The notes beneath the pieces were generated by a model. It searched no databases, was not told the DNA's origin, and saw only the letters and a program-made list of their open reading frames with translations. From Acidobacteriaceae bacterium (lineage in GTDB: Bacteria > Acidobacteriota > Terriglobia > Bryobacterales > Bryobacteraceae), in assembly GCA_020247055.1 (NCBI GenBank), contig JADCJL010000260.1:1-33258 (forward strand): DNA of 33,258 nt, written 5' to 3'. A program made the translations under genes and the position numbers. Shown in pieces: positions 1 through 8,910 of this stretch (position 1 is the stretch's first letter; the number at the start of each line of letters is the position of its first letter).

Positions 1-1
1 G

Positions 2-403
2 CTCGGCGTGTCCGAACACTTTTTCCAATCGCACAAACGGGCCACCATCGAAAAGGAGGTCCAGCAGTTCGTCATCCGCGGCCAGCGTCATCACATGGCG
101 ACCTTCCGCAGTCTGCACAAAACGCTGATCGACCTGCGCAAGTATACCCCCATGCAGCCGCCGGAGCCGGTCGATATCACCGCCGACTCCCAGCAGATTC
201 ACGACGAGGACTTCGATCCGCAAATTGCCGTCGAAGTCCTTGCCCTGGCGGACCGGGCGAAAAAGGAACCCAGCTTCCGGATCCCCGAATATGCCCTTAA
301 CTTCTTGCAGGATATAGAGTTAATGGAGCGATTCGCCCCCGGTTACGACGTCGGCGATCTGCTCGAGCGCTTCGGCCGAACCCCGGTTCCCAAGGCGGCT
401 TAA
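2..403 (+). CDS. Unrecognised protein, C-terminal part (5' truncated by window edge)
   Basis: The reading frame is open to the left edge of the window, so the gene probably begins upstream. A GTG at 8 is the first possible start inside the window. The visible part is about 133 residues, soluble and rich in charged residues, with no signal peptide or membrane segment. It runs from a basic segment (HFFQSHKRATIEKEV) through RSLHKTLIDLRKYTP to an acidic middle (HDEDFDPQ) and ends in PGYDVGDLLERFGRTP. I do not recognise the family. It converges on the next gene with a 24-base gap and no visible terminator hairpin. High GC at third codon positions supports it being coding. Confidence 0.6.
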   Translation, partial: LGVSEHFFQSHKRATIEKEVQQFVIRGQRHHMATFRSLHKTLIDLRKYTPMQPPEPVDITADSQQIHDEDFDPQIAVEVLALADRAKKEPSFRIPEYALNFLQDIELMERFAPGYDVGDLLERFGRTPVPKAA

Positions 404-427
404 CCCCGAAACAACCGCAAACGCAAC

Positions 428-838
428 CTAAGTCAATTTCTTCAGCCGCACCATCTGCCCGCTGCCCGGCTTAACAAAAGCCCCGCTTTGGGCCCCGGCC
501 CGCGTCGAACTCTCGCGCTCCCGCATCAGCTCGAGCGCCCCGTTCACCAACCGGCCCGTAAACCGCACCTTCGTGTCGTTAATCTCGTTGCCGGCCTGTT
601 CCGTCGTCACCACCACAAACGTCACCAGCTCTCCGGCCACAATCCCGGTCGCAATCGGCGTGCTCTGATGGTCCCCATACTGCTTACCGCCCAGCGCCGT
701 ACCCTTCTGCACAAACTGAAACGAAATCTGCGTCGGGTCCCGGTCCGGCCGCCCGCTGTCGATCTCCCCCACCCAAATTCCCGTCAAATCCGCCGCCCAC
801 GCCGTGCCGGCCAGCAGCAGCAGCGCCAGCCTACCCAC
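428..838 (-). CDS. Small secreted protein of unknown function, third gene of the first DUF1592/DUF1552 cassette
   Basis: This 136-residue protein starts at a GTG (838) that overlaps the stop codon of the DUF1552 gene (831-833) by 8 bases, which suggests translational coupling. The first 15 residues (VGRLALLLLAGTAWA) form a short Sec signal peptide, with likely cleavage before ADLTG. The mature part (TGIWVGEIDSG, then alternating hydrophobic segments such as GELVTFVVVTTEQ and VRFTGRLVNGALELMRERE) looks like a small all-beta domain of the kind seen in many acidobacterial secreted proteins. A longer frame upstream exists but lies over the DUF1552 coding region and has no signal peptide at its start, so it was not used. 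No enzymatic motif is visible; function is unknown. Confidence 0.7.
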   Translation of the reverse strand: MGRLALLLLAGTAWAADLTGIWVGEIDSGRPDRDPTQISFQFVQKGTALGGKQYGDHQSTPIATGIVAGELVTFVVVTTEQAGNEINDTKVRFTGRLVNGALELMRERESSTRAGAQSGAFVKPGSGQMVRLKKLT

Positions 839-2153
839 GCAACAACCCCCGCAGCGGACCCGTGCTATCAGCAAACCGCTCCACCGGCGTCCCAAAAGCC
901 TCCAGCATCGAAACGTACAGGTTCGCCATCGGGCTGTCCTCGGCATACACCAAATGTTGCCCGGCGTCGATCCGTCCGCCCCCGGTCCCGCCCAGCACCA
1001 GCGGCAGGTTCCGCGGGCTATGCCGGTCCCCGTCGCTCAGCGCCGAACCAAACAGGATCATCGAGTTATCGAGCACCGTCGATTCGCCCTCTTTCATGCT
1101 CTCAAGACGCCCCAACAGATAGGCGTACTGTTCCACGTGCCACCGGCTGATCCGCTCGTACTGCCGCAGCTTGTCCTCGTTCTTCTGGTGGTGCGAAACA
1201 TCGTGGTGCCCCGCGCTCACCCCTTCAAGGAACCGGAAGCTCACGTTGCTCACTGCGTTGCCGAACATAAACGTCGCAATCCGCGTCGTGTCCGTCTGGA
1301 ACGCCGTCGCAATCATGTCCAGCATCAGCCGCACATGCTCGGCATGGTCCGCCGGCCGCTCCGTCGGCATCGCCTTCGGATCCATCGCCGCCCGCGGCTT
1401 CCACGTCCGCTCCTGCGTGCTCGTCGCCCGCTGCACCCGCTCCTCAAGCGACCGCATCACCGACAAATACTCATCCAGCCGCACCCGGTCCGCCGTCCCC
1501 ACCTGCCCCCGCAGCTTCTTCGCGTCGCCCAGCACCCGGTCCAGCAGCAGCGCGTCCATCTTCGCCTCGTTCCCCTGCGGCCCGGACGAAGCGCGGAACA
1601 GCCGTTCATACACGGACCGTGGATTCAGCTCCCGCGCCAGCGGCGTCGTCGGGCTGCTCCACGCAATGTGCGACCCGTAAACCCGCGTGTACCCCACCAC
1701 GGCGTCCACCCCCACCGCCACCGGCGTCACGCCCAGCTCAAGCGACGGCAGCGGCGTCTGCCCCGCCGTCCGCTGCGCCGCCAGTTGATCCACCGACACT
1801 CCGTTGGCAATATCCTCGCCCGGCGTCTTCTTGATCGTCTGGCACGTCAGCCACGCCGCCTCTTTTACGTAGTGCCCGTCGCCGCCCTTCGAGTTCTCGT
1901 TCCAAAGGTTGGTCAGCACCGTCACCCGGCTCTTCAAACCGGCCAGCGGCTGCAGCGTCGGCGAAAGCTGAAACTCCCGCCCCTTCCCCTCCGGCGCCCA
2001 CTTCCACGGGTTCACCCCGTTCGGCATGTACAGCGCCGCCATCCGCACCGGCGGCTTGCCCGCGCGGTCGCCCGTCGCGGCCATCGCCTCGAGCCACGGC
2101 AAGCCCAGGCCAACCCCGGCCCCTCGCAAAATCGTCCGGCGGGAGATCTTCAT
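831..2153 (-). CDS. DUF1552 (HXXSHH) family exported protein, copy A
   Basis: This 440-residue protein begins with a twin-arginine-like signal (KISRRTILRGAGVGLGLPW), implying export in folded form. The family-defining motif HHDVSHH lies at about residues 316-322, and the sequence YMPNGVNPWKW near the N-terminus is also typical of DUF1552. The biochemical role of the family is unknown; members are almost always encoded beside DUF1592-type c-type cytochrome-like proteins, as here. The start codon overlaps the stop of the upstream DUF1592 gene as ATGA (2150-2153), so the two are probably co-translated. Length is normal for the family. A second copy lies at 11892-13250. Confidence 0.93.
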   Translation of the reverse strand: MKISRRTILRGAGVGLGLPWLEAMAATGDRAGKPPVRMAALYMPNGVNPWKWAPEGKGREFQLSPTLQPLAGLKSRVTVLTNLWNENSKGGDGHYVKEAAWLTCQTIKKTPGEDIANGVSVDQLAAQRTAGQTPLPSLELGVTPVAVGVDAVVGYTRVYGSHIAWSSPTTPLARELNPRSVYERLFRASSGPQGNEAKMDALLLDRVLGDAKKLRGQVGTADRVRLDEYLSVMRSLEERVQRATSTQERTWKPRAAMDPKAMPTERPADHAEHVRLMLDMIATAFQTDTTRIATFMFGNAVSNVSFRFLEGVSAGHHDVSHHQKNEDKLRQYERISRWHVEQYAYLLGRLESMKEGESTVLDNSMILFGSALSDGDRHSPRNLPLVLGGTGGGRIDAGQHLVYAEDSPMANLYVSMLEAFGTPVERFADSTGPLRGLLRG

Positions 2154-4006
2154 GACGTCTTCTTCTCCTTCGGCCGCTCCTTCTGCCGGAACGGCGTACT
2201 CAGTACAATGCCTTCAATCAACGCCTGCGCGCTGTAATCCTTGGCCTTCACCTCGGCCACAATCGCGTCCACCGTGCACGAATCCCGCAGCGTCAGCCCG
2301 CGCCCCAGCGCATAGCCCAGCAGCTTGCTCGTCAGGTTCCGCAGGAACAGATCCTTGTGCTGCAGCAACGCCGCCTTCAGCTGCGCCGGCCCTTGAATCT
2401 TCGTCCCATCGGTCATCTCGCCCGCATTGTCCACCGGCTTGCCGGCGTCCTCGGTCCGCCACCGCCCAATCACGTCGTAGTTCTCAAGCGCGAAGCCCAG
2501 CGGATCAATCCGGCTGTGGCAGCTCGCGCAAACGGCGCTGGCCCGGTGCTTTTCAAGGCGCTCCCGCACCGTGGCCGGCGCCGCGCCCGCCGCCGTCTCG
2601 GCGAGCGGCGGCACATTCGCCGGCGGCGGGGGAGGCGGCGTACCGAGCAGCGAATCGAGAATCCACGTCCCCCGCAGCACCGGGCTCGTCCGGTACGGAT
2701 ACGACGATACCGCCAGCACCGCCGGCATCCCCAGCAGCCCCCCGCGGTTGGAATCCTTCGGCAGCTCCACCCACTGCGGCTGCTTCGATGCGTTCGCCCG
2801 CACCGCCAGCTTAAAGCCGAAGTGCTTCGAGAAATTGCTCGTCCCCACCGTGTAGTCGGAATCGATCAGGTTCAGCAGCGACAGGTTCCGCACGAGAATC
2901 TCCCGGAAAAACTGCTGCGGCTGGATGCGGATATCCCCCCGCAGCTCCTCGTCCTTGGCGTACTCCGGAAACAGCTTCGCGTCCGGCGCCTTATCTCCGG
3001 CCAGCTCCCGCGTGTGCAGCCACTGTTCGGTAAACCGCCGCGCCAGGTTCCAAGACCGGTCGTGCTTCAGCATCCGCCGCGCCATCTGCCGCAGCACCTC
3101 GGGGTCCTGCAGCTTGCCGCTCGCCGCCAGGTCCGTCAGCAGCTCGTCCGGCTGGCTGCCCCACAGAAAGTAGGAAAGCCGCGAAGCCAGCGCATAGCTG
3201 TCCACCGTCTCCGCCGGCTCGGTCCGGAACAGAAATAGCGGTGAAACCAGCGCCCCGCGCAGCGCAAAGAAGATCGCCGGCTCAAAGTCCTCGCCCGCCT
3301 TCCGCGCGGCACTATACAAGCTCAAATACGGCAGCAGCTCCGCCTCCGTCACCGGCCGCCGGAACGCCCGCGGCAGAAACGCCTGCAAAATCTTCCGGGC
3401 CGCCTGCTCGGCCGTTATTCCCGGCCCCGGCTTGGCTACCAGAATCCGCGTCCGCGACTTGTACTCCTTCGCCGCGAAGTCCATGGCCAGCTTCGCCGTC
3501 TCCATGTACTTCTCCGAGTGTAGCGGCGACAAAAACAGCGTCTCCGCCGCGTTGTCAAAACCTTCGCCGCCCGCCCCGTCCACCGGCAGCGCGTGGCCAA
3601 TGTCCAGGTGGATATCGAGCAGATCCTGCACCGTCGCCGTGTACTCGTCCCGGTTCAGCCGCCGCAGTGGCGCCGGCCCCGGCCCTACGCCCGAAGCGCA
3701 AGCCGTCGTCCGCAGCGTCTGCTCGACGTAACGGGCCAACTCCTCCCGCGCGCTCAACTCCGGCGCGGGCGATCCCTTCGGCGGCATCTCGCCGTTCCGT
3801 ACCCGCAGCGCCAGCCGCGACCAGTCCTGCGCCGCCGTCGCAAAGCTCTCCGGGCTCGCTACCTTCTCAAGGCGAAACCCGCCCACCGCCGCCTTCCCCG
3901 CGTGACAACTCTTGCAATAGGTTTGGAGAAACCGCTGGCTCCCGGCAAAATCAGGCGCAGCCCAACCGCACACCACCGTCAGCGCGAATGAGGCGACAAA
4001 ACGCAT
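2150..4006 (-). CDS. DUF1592 domain-containing cytochrome-like exported protein, copy A
   Basis: This 618-residue protein has a signal peptide (residues 1-17), then a c-type haem motif CKSCH at 31-35 in a planctomycete-type cytochrome domain. The DUF1587-like segment follows (RRLNRDEYTATVQDLL, about 115-180), then the DUF1595/DUF1592 region (about 200-400), the DUF1588 region with the proline run after LLGT and a second CASCH at 493-497, and DUF1585 at the C-terminus (about 535-610). These domain names are assigned from remembered family hallmarks. The protein presumably binds haem in the periplasm; the substrate is unknown. A possible RBS (AAAGG) lies 7 bases before the ATG. Compared with copy B it lacks an insert of about 130 residues after the DUF1587-like region. 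Confidence 0.92.
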   Translation of the reverse strand: MRFVASFALTVVCGWAAPDFAGSQRFLQTYCKSCHAGKAAVGGFRLEKVASPESFATAAQDWSRLALRVRNGEMPPKGSPAPELSAREELARYVEQTLRTTACASGVGPGPAPLRRLNRDEYTATVQDLLDIHLDIGHALPVDGAGGEGFDNAAETLFLSPLHSEKYMETAKLAMDFAAKEYKSRTRILVAKPGPGITAEQAARKILQAFLPRAFRRPVTEAELLPYLSLYSAARKAGEDFEPAIFFALRGALVSPLFLFRTEPAETVDSYALASRLSYFLWGSQPDELLTDLAASGKLQDPEVLRQMARRMLKHDRSWNLARRFTEQWLHTRELAGDKAPDAKLFPEYAKDEELRGDIRIQPQQFFREILVRNLSLLNLIDSDYTVGTSNFSKHFGFKLAVRANASKQPQWVELPKDSNRGGLLGMPAVLAVSSYPYRTSPVLRGTWILDSLLGTPPPPPPANVPPLAETAAGAAPATVRERLEKHRASAVCASCHSRIDPLGFALENYDVIGRWRTEDAGKPVDNAGEMTDGTKIQGPAQLKAALLQHKDLFLRNLTSKLLGYALGRGLTLRDSCTVDAIVAEVKAKDYSAQALIEGIVLSTPFRQKERPKEKKTS

Positions 4007-4018
4007 GACAACGCCTTT

Positions 4019-4024
4019 ACTATA
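4019..4024 (-). promoter_or_regulatory. Candidate -10 element upstream of DUF1592 copy A
   Basis: TATAGT reads on the minus strand 12 bases before the ATG at 4006 and matches the -10 consensus at five of six positions. It would give the DUF1592/DUF1552 cassette its own transcript, separate from the regulator gene that ends at 4032. No clear -35 is visible. Confidence 0.4.
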
Positions 4025-4031
4025 TAACCAC

Positions 4032-4721
4032 TTACGGTTCCTTCACAAACCGGTAGCCCACCCCCCGCACCGTCAGCAGATGCCGCGGTCGCGCCGGATC
4101 GTCTTCGATGTACCGCCGCAGCCGCACCATGAAGTTGTCAATCGCCCGCGTGTCCGTATCCTCGTGCAGCCCCCAAACCTCTTCGAGCAACACCTTCCGC
4201 GATACCGGCGCCCCCTCGTGCTGGATGAGGTATCGCAGCACATTGGCCTCCATCAGCGTCAACGGATACGTCTCGGTCCCCACCCGCAACTCCAGCCGGT
4301 CGAGGTCCACCGATTTGTTGCCAAACACAAACGCCGGCGGCTTCCGCAGCCACTCCCGCCGCCGTAGCAGGCTCCCAATCCGCGCAATCAGAATCGCCAG
4401 CTCAAACGGCTTCGGCAGATAATCGTCGCACCCCGCCGCAAACCCGTTCAACACATCATCGGCGTGCCCCCGCGCCGTCAAAATCAGCACCGGAACATAC
4501 AGCCCCGCCGCCCGCAGCTCCCGCAACACCGTGAAGCCGTCCTTGCCCGGCAGCATCACATCGAGCACCAGGACATCGAACTGGCTTCGTTTCGTCACCA
4601 GCTCCTCGAGCGCCGCCTCCCCCGTCTCCACCACCTGCACCGTGTACCCTTCGGCTTCGAGGTTGAAGCGCAGTCCTTCGGCCAGCGCCCGCTCATCTTC
4701 CACCACCAGAATCCTGCTCAT
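4032..4721 (-). CDS. OmpR/PhoB-type response regulator
   Basis: This 229-residue regulator has an N-terminal receiver domain with the acidic pair E8-D9, phospho-acceptor D54 in LVLDVMLPGKDG, T82 and K104 (LPKPF). A C-terminal winged-helix domain covers about 130-226 and ends in LTVRGVGYRF. The start MSRILVVEDE (4721) was chosen because it overlaps the kinase stop codon as ATGA; an upstream in-frame start would add 21 residues that have no receiver character. It is almost certainly the partner of the kinase encoded just upstream. The desaturase gene precedes both, so membrane-lipid genes are plausible targets, but this is inference. Confidence 0.95.
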   Translation of the reverse strand: MSRILVVEDERALAEGLRFNLEAEGYTVQVVETGEAALEELVTKRSQFDVLVLDVMLPGKDGFTVLRELRAAGLYVPVLILTARGHADDVLNGFAAGCDDYLPKPFELAILIARIGSLLRRREWLRKPPAFVFGNKSVDLDRLELRVGTETYPLTLMEANVLRYLIQHEGAPVSRKVLLEEVWGLHEDTDTRAIDNFMVRLRRYIEDDPARPRHLLTVRGVGYRFVKEP

Positions 4722-5608
4722 CTCTTTAAAGGCAACTGCAGAATAAACGTGCTGCCGGCCCCCGGCCCCGCGCTCTCCGCCCACGCCTTGCCTCCGTGCC
4801 GTTGCGCCACGCTCCGCACGATGAACAATCCCAATCCCGTCCCCTTCACCTTCGCCGCCAACACCCCCGGCACCCGGTAGAAGCGCTTGAAAATCTGCTT
4901 CAGCTCATCTTTGGGAATACCCAGCCCTTCGTCCCGCACCCGCAGCTGCACGTGCTGGCCCTCCACTACCCGCGTCTCAATCTCCACCCGCGCCGGCCCG
5001 CTCGAATACTTCACCGCGTTGTCCAGTAGATTCGAAACCGCCGCCCGCACATCGTCCGCGTCCGCCCGCATCACCACCGGCGCCCCCGGCGCGAAAGCCA
5101 ACTGCACCGCCGGCTCCGGATGCATCGTCCGCAACCGCTCCAGGCACTCGGCCACCACCGCGTTCAAGTCAAACGAAGTCAGATTCAGCTTCCGGCTCGC
5201 CCCCATCCGCCCCGTCCGCAGCACCTGCTCAATCGTCGCGTGCAGCCGGTCGTTCTCGGCCAGCATGATCCGGTAAAACTCCTGCCGCTTGCTCTCCTCC
5301 ACCGGCCGGCTCTGCAGCGTCTCGAGATAGAGCCGGATCGACGCCACCGGCGTCTTCAACTCGTGCGTCACGGCGTTGATAAAGGCGTCGTGCTGCTCAT
5401 TCCGCCGGATCTCCCGCACTAGAAATATCGTGTTCAGCACCACCCCGGCAATGATGATGGCCAGCAGCACCACCCCGAGAAACAACAGTATCCCCGTCCG
5501 CCAGTTGAGCAAAACCCAGCCGACGTACAGCAGCACCGTAATCGAAACCACCCCGGCGCCTAACGCGATAAAGAATGCGATGGTTTTCCGCCGGCCCGTC
5601 ACAATCAC
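4718..5608 (-). CDS. Two-transmembrane sensor histidine kinase without an extracellular domain
   Basis: This 296-residue kinase has two hydrophobic helices (about residues 9-31 and 38-64) joined by a loop of only a few residues, so there is essentially no periplasmic sensor domain. The HisKA domain follows with the phospho-acceptor H82 (NAVTHELKTPVASIRL). The HATPase domain has an N-box (NLLDNAVKYS, about 193-202), G1 (DEGLGIP) and G2 (GTGLGL). All catalytic motifs are intact. Such intramembrane kinases usually sense membrane state or partner proteins. The start is a GTG; a second GTG two codons later (5602) fits an AAGAGAG ribosome site better. The gene begins 9 bases after the desaturase stop and overlaps the regulator, forming a three-gene operon. 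Confidence 0.94.
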   Translation of the reverse strand: MIVTGRRKTIAFFIALGAGVVSITVLLYVGWVLLNWRTGILLFLGVVLLAIIIAGVVLNTIFLVREIRRNEQHDAFINAVTHELKTPVASIRLYLETLQSRPVEESKRQEFYRIMLAENDRLHATIEQVLRTGRMGASRKLNLTSFDLNAVVAECLERLRTMHPEPAVQLAFAPGAPVVMRADADDVRAAVSNLLDNAVKYSSGPARVEIETRVVEGQHVQLRVRDEGLGIPKDELKQIFKRFYRVPGVLAAKVKGTGLGLFIVRSVAQRHGGKAWAESAGPGAGSTFILQLPLKR

Positions 5609-5617
5609 TCTCTTAGC

Positions 5618-6433
5618 CTACGCCGCTTTCTCCGCCGGCAGCGCCTCGTCCACCCGCGCCACCTTTACCGCCGTAATCACCCCAAGCTTCTCGAGCAGCT
5701 TGATCTGCAAAAACGAAGGATCAAATTCGTACCACGCCAATCCGTGCCGCGCCGACACCGGATGCGCGTGATGGTTGTTGTGCCACCCCTCCCCAAACGT
5801 CAGCAGCGCCACCCACCAGTTGTTCCGCGAATCATCCCGCGTCGCAAACCGCCGCGCGCCCCACAGATGCGTCGCCGAGTTCACAAGCCACGTCGCATGC
5901 AGCCCCACCGTCACCCGCACAAACGAACCCCACAGCAGAAACGGCCAGCCGCCTACCGCAAACAGCAGCGCCGAAACCACCACCAGCGGCAGCCAGTGCC
6001 AGTCGTTCAGCCACACATAAAACGGATCCTTCGCCAGATCCGGCGCGTACTTCGCCATCCGCTTCGTGTCAAAGTGATCGGCCGGCCCCACCAGCATCCA
6101 GCCAATGTGCGCCCACCACGCTCCCTCCCGCGGCGAATGCGGATCGCCCGGCTGGTCGGACTTCTGATGGTGAATCCGGTGCGTCGCCACCCAGAAAATC
6201 GGCCCGCCTTCCAAGGTCAGCGCCCCGCACACCGCCAGAAAATGCTCCAGCCACCGCGGCGCCTTGTAGCCGCGATGCGTGTGCAGCCGGTGATAGCCCA
6301 TGCTGATCCCCAGGCAAATCGCCACCCAGTGCAGAAAGGCCGCCACGCCCAAAGCGGCCCACGAAAAATGAAACAGCGCGGCAACGGCGCCGGAGTGCAG
6401 CACGATCAGAACGATGACGGTCGGCCAGTTCAT
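5618..6433 (-). CDS. Membrane acyl-CoA/acyl-lipid desaturase (delta-9 type)
   Basis: This 271-residue integral membrane protein belongs to the stearoyl-CoA desaturase-like family. All three histidine clusters that bind the di-iron centre are present: HRLHTH (48-53), HRIHH (85-89) and HNNHH (218-222). Hydrophobic segments lie at about 6-45, 65-80, 145-170 and 175-190. The enzyme introduces a cis double bond into fatty acyl chains using O2 and electrons from a carrier that is not encoded here. It is somewhat short for the family and has no fused cytochrome b5. It is first in an operon with a membrane-embedded kinase and its regulator. The ATG at 6433 is preceded by GGAG only 2 bases away, too close to work as a normal RBS, and by TAGCGT 6 bases upstream. 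Confidence 0.94.
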   Translation of the reverse strand: MNWPTVIVLIVLHSGAVAALFHFSWAALGVAAFLHWVAICLGISMGYHRLHTHRGYKAPRWLEHFLAVCGALTLEGGPIFWVATHRIHHQKSDQPGDPHSPREGAWWAHIGWMLVGPADHFDTKRMAKYAPDLAKDPFYVWLNDWHWLPLVVVSALLFAVGGWPFLLWGSFVRVTVGLHATWLVNSATHLWGARRFATRDDSRNNWWVALLTFGEGWHNNHHAHPVSARHGLAWYEFDPSFLQIKLLEKLGVITAVKVARVDEALPAEKAA

Positions 6434-6439
6434 ATCTCC

Positions 6440-6445
6440 ACGCTA
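6440..6445 (-). promoter_or_regulatory. Candidate -10 (TAGCGT) for a leaderless desaturase transcript
   Basis: TAGCGT lies exactly 6 bases upstream of the desaturase ATG, so transcription would begin at or next to the start codon. No -35 hexamer is evident. It is one of seven TANNNT-N(6-8)-ATG arrangements in the window. Confidence 0.45.
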
Positions 6446-6470
6446 CCAGCGCCCCGCGCCGCGCCATGTA

Positions 6471-7496
6471 TTAGTTGTGTAATAGCTTCCGGAGGATCGC
6501 CACGGCCTCTTCGCACCCCGCGCGATCGACGTCGTAGTGCGTCACCGCGCGCAGCCGGTTCGGCCCCATCGCGTTCATCACCACGCCCGCCGCCAGCAGC
6601 TCCTGCGCCATCTGCGCGCCCGTCCGCCCCGTACCCGCCACGTCGAAGAACACAATGTTGGTCCCGGCGTAGGGCTCCACTTTGATCCCCGGCAGCTCCG
6701 CCAGCGCCCCGGCCAGGTATGCCGCGTTCGCATGGTCCTCGCCCAGCCGCCCGCGCATCTGTTCGAGCGCCACCAGCCCGGCCGCCGCCAGCACGCCCGC
6801 CTGCCGCATCCCTCCGCCCAGCCGCTTCCGCAGCAGCCGGCCCTTATCCATCTGCGCCTGCGTGCCCACCAGCATCGATCCGGCCGGTGCGCCCAGCCCC
6901 TTCGATAGACAAAACATCACCGTATCGGCGTACTGCGCAATTTCGGTCGGCGCCACGTTCAGCGCGGTGACGGCATGGAAAAACCGCGCCCCGTCCATGT
7001 GTACCGCCAGGCCGTAGCTCTCGGCCCCCCGCTTGATCTCGGCCAGCTGCTCCAGTGGATACACCGTCCCGCCCGAAACGTTGTGCGTGTTCTCCACCGA
7101 GATCAGCCCCGTCGGCGCCGCGTGCGGCCCCACCGGGCGAATCTCCCGTTGAATCTCCTCCCAGCGCATCTGCCCCGTCGCCGTAGGAATCGCCCGCGCC
7201 AGACAGCCCGCAAACCAGGCCATCATCGAAAGTTCCCAATCGAGCACGTGCGACCGCGAGTCGCAGATCACCTCCTGCCCGTGCTGCGTATGGACGGTCA
7301 GGCCAATCGTGTTTCCCATCGTTCCGGTCGGGACAAACAGGCCTGCCTCCTTACCCATCACCTGCGCCGCCAGCGCTTCCAGCCGGTTAACCGTAGGGTC
7401 TTCCTGATAAACGTCGTCGCCGACTTCGGCTTCGGCCATGGCCCGGCGCATGGCCGGGGTGGGTTTGGTGACGGTGTCACTCCGGAGATCAATCAT
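6471..7496 (-). CDS. ltaE: Low-specificity L-threonine aldolase
   Basis: This 341-residue PLP enzyme cleaves L-threonine or L-allo-threonine to glycine and acetaldehyde. Hallmarks are the N-terminus [31 protein letters not shown], the PTGTMGN segment, HMDGAR (D168, which contacts the PLP ring nitrogen) and the Schiff-base lysine K199 in [12 protein letters not shown]. Length is normal for the family and all key residues are present. The start overlaps the hemW stop as ATGA, so it is the third gene of a cyaY-hemW-ltaE operon. Glycine supply may connect it with haem or one-carbon metabolism, but the link is only positional. Confidence 0.95.
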   Translation of the reverse strand: MIDLRSDTVTKPTPAMRRAMAEAEVGDDVYQEDPTVNRLEALAAQVMGKEAGLFVPTGTMGNTIGLTVHTQHGQEVICDSRSHVLDWELSMMAWFAGCLARAIPTATGQMRWEEIQREIRPVGPHAAPTGLISVENTHNVSGGTVYPLEQLAEIKRGAESYGLAVHMDGARFFHAVTALNVAPTEIAQYADTVMFCLSKGLGAPAGSMLVGTQAQMDKGRLLRKRLGGGMRQAGVLAAAGLVALEQMRGRLGEDHANAAYLAGALAELPGIKVEPYAGTNIVFFDVAGTGRTGAQMAQELLAAGVVMNAMGPNRLRAVTHYDVDRAGCEEAVAILRKLLHN

Positions 7497-8563
7497 AAAA
7501 ATTCCTGTAATACGTCATTAGAAACCAGCACGCCGCGCGCCGACAGCCGCAGGCGTTCGCCCACGCGCTCAAGCAGCCCGTCGCCCAAAAACCGCGCAAT
7601 CGGCTCGGACCAGCGCGCCAGTTCAGCCGGCTCCGCCACAATCCCTTCGCTTAAGCGCAGACCAACAAAAAACCGTTCACTCGCCGGATCGGCCGCCGTC
7701 GCCTCCCGCCGGCCGGGCCCCTGCTCCACGTACGCCAGCGCCGTCTCCGGGTTCTGCCACCGCTCACCGCCCGCACTCGAATGCGCATCGGCGCCAAAGC
7801 CCAGATACTCCTCCAAGCGCCAATACTTCAGGTTGTGCCGCGACGGCCGTCCAAAATTAGAAACCTCGTACCGCGGCAGCCCCATCGCCTCCAGCCGCTC
7901 AACGGCCCGCTCATACATCGCCGCAATCGCGTCATCGTCCGGAATGTCCCGCGCGCCATACTTCGGGCCGTTGTTCAGAATTTCCAGGCCCAGCCGCGAA
8001 TCCTCATCCACTTCGAGCATGTACACCGAAGCGTGCGGCGGCCTCAACCTTTCGATCCAGTCGAGCGAAACCTCCCAGCTCCCCGCCGTCTGCCCGGGCA
8101 GGCCCGCGATCAGGTCGATGTTGACGTCCGCGATCCCCTCCTCGCGCAGCAGCGCGACATCGGCCGCCACGGTCTCGGCCGTATGCTTGCGGCCGGTCCG
8201 GCGCAACTCCCCGGCGACGAACGACTGCACCCCCAGGCTCACCCGGTTGATCCCCGCCTCGCGCCAGGCGGCCACCTGCTCCCGCGTAAACGATCCCGGC
8301 GCGGCCTCCATCGTCGCTTCGGCCCACGGCCGGCCCGGAATGCGGCGTAGCAACTCGCGCAGGTCATTCAGCGCAATCTGGCTCGGCGTGCCGCCGCCGA
8401 GATAAACGGTCTCCGGCGTCCACGGCCAGGCGGTCTCGTCGAGCTCCCGCCGCAACACCGCCTGATAGCGGTCTTCGAGTTCGCGCGGAAACACCCCGGA
8501 GGCGAAATTGCAATAGGTGCATTTCTGGGCGCAGAACGGAAACGAGAGATAGACGCCGGGCAT
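7493..8563 (-). CDS. hemW: Radical SAM haem chaperone HemW
   Basis: This 356-residue radical SAM protein carries [10 protein letters not shown] at residues 11-20, i.e. the CX3CX2C cluster motif followed by a phenylalanine at the position where the true coproporphyrinogen dehydrogenase HemN has a fourth cysteine. The HemW-type RHNLKYW motif is present in the C-terminal half. This favours a haem chaperone that transfers haem to respiratory enzymes over an oxygen-independent oxidase. Annotation pipelines often mislabel the family as HemN. The ATG directly abuts the cyaY stop codon with no gap, and the gene's own stop overlaps the threonine aldolase start. Linkage to frataxin fits its need for an iron-sulfur cluster. 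Confidence 0.93.
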   Translation of the reverse strand: MPGVYLSFPFCAQKCTYCNFASGVFPRELEDRYQAVLRRELDETAWPWTPETVYLGGGTPSQIALNDLRELLRRIPGRPWAEATMEAAPGSFTREQVAAWREAGINRVSLGVQSFVAGELRRTGRKHTAETVAADVALLREEGIADVNIDLIAGLPGQTAGSWEVSLDWIERLRPPHASVYMLEVDEDSRLGLEILNNGPKYGARDIPDDDAIAAMYERAVERLEAMGLPRYEVSNFGRPSRHNLKYWRLEEYLGFGADAHSSAGGERWQNPETALAYVEQGPGRREATAADPASERFFVGLRLSEGIVAEPAELARWSEPIARFLGDGLLERVGERLRLSARGVLVSNDVLQEFL

Positions 8564-8896
8564 TTAGGAAAGGCTGACGGTCTCACCGAGATGCTCGCTG
8601 ACGTGAGCCGCGATCAGCTCGGCGAGCGATTGACCGGAAGCGGCCAGCACAAAAGCGCCGCGGGCGCCATCCCAGTCCAGTTTGAAGCTCCGCGAGTGCG
8701 CCGAAACCCACACCTGCCGGACCGGCGTCTGTGGACTCACCACGAACTTAGCCCGCGGCTCGTCAAACTCGATGGTCAACGTGCCATTATTGAAGTCGGC
8801 CTCAAAGTCGTACTCATCCGAGGCGGCGGCTAGCGTTTTGAACAGAGCCGTCATGGCGTCTTCGCATTTCAGATGGAACTCTTGTTCGTCGAGCAT
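8564..8896 (-). CDS. cyaY: Frataxin homologue, iron donor protein CyaY
   Basis: This 110-residue protein has the frataxin layout: a helix rich in acidic residues at the N-terminus (MLDEQEFHLKCEDAMTALF), then strands in DFNNGTLTIEFDEPRAKFVVSPQTPVRQVWVSAHSRSFKLDW, and a C-terminal helix (LAELIAAHVSEHLGE). The VSPQTPVRQVWVSA segment matches the family core well. CyaY binds iron and regulates iron-sulfur cluster assembly on IscS/IscU, neither of which is in this window. It is first in an operon with hemW and ltaE and is divergent from bshC. There is no good Shine-Dalgarno sequence; TACCGT lies 8 bases before the ATG. CyaY is best known from Proteobacteria, so its presence here is of some interest. 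Confidence 0.88.
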   Translation of the reverse strand: MLDEQEFHLKCEDAMTALFKTLAAASDEYDFEADFNNGTLTIEFDEPRAKFVVSPQTPVRQVWVSAHSRSFKLDWDGARGAFVLAASGQSLAELIAAHVSEHLGETVSLS

Positions 8897-8904
8897 GAAT
8901 CTTC

Positions 8905-8910
8905 ACGGTA
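8905..8910 (-). promoter_or_regulatory. Candidate -10 (TACCGT) for a leaderless cyaY transcript
   Basis: TACCGT (TANNNT) is followed by 8 bases and then the cyaY ATG, with no Shine-Dalgarno sequence in between beyond GAAG. No -35 is evident. Confidence 0.4.

Noticed and set aside
804-2237. Long open frame on the plus strand across the DUF1552 gene
   Set aside because: It is rich in Arg, Pro, His and Gln with no motif, the usual antisense by-product of high-GC coding DNA; the minus strand carries a TAT signal and the HXXSHH motif.
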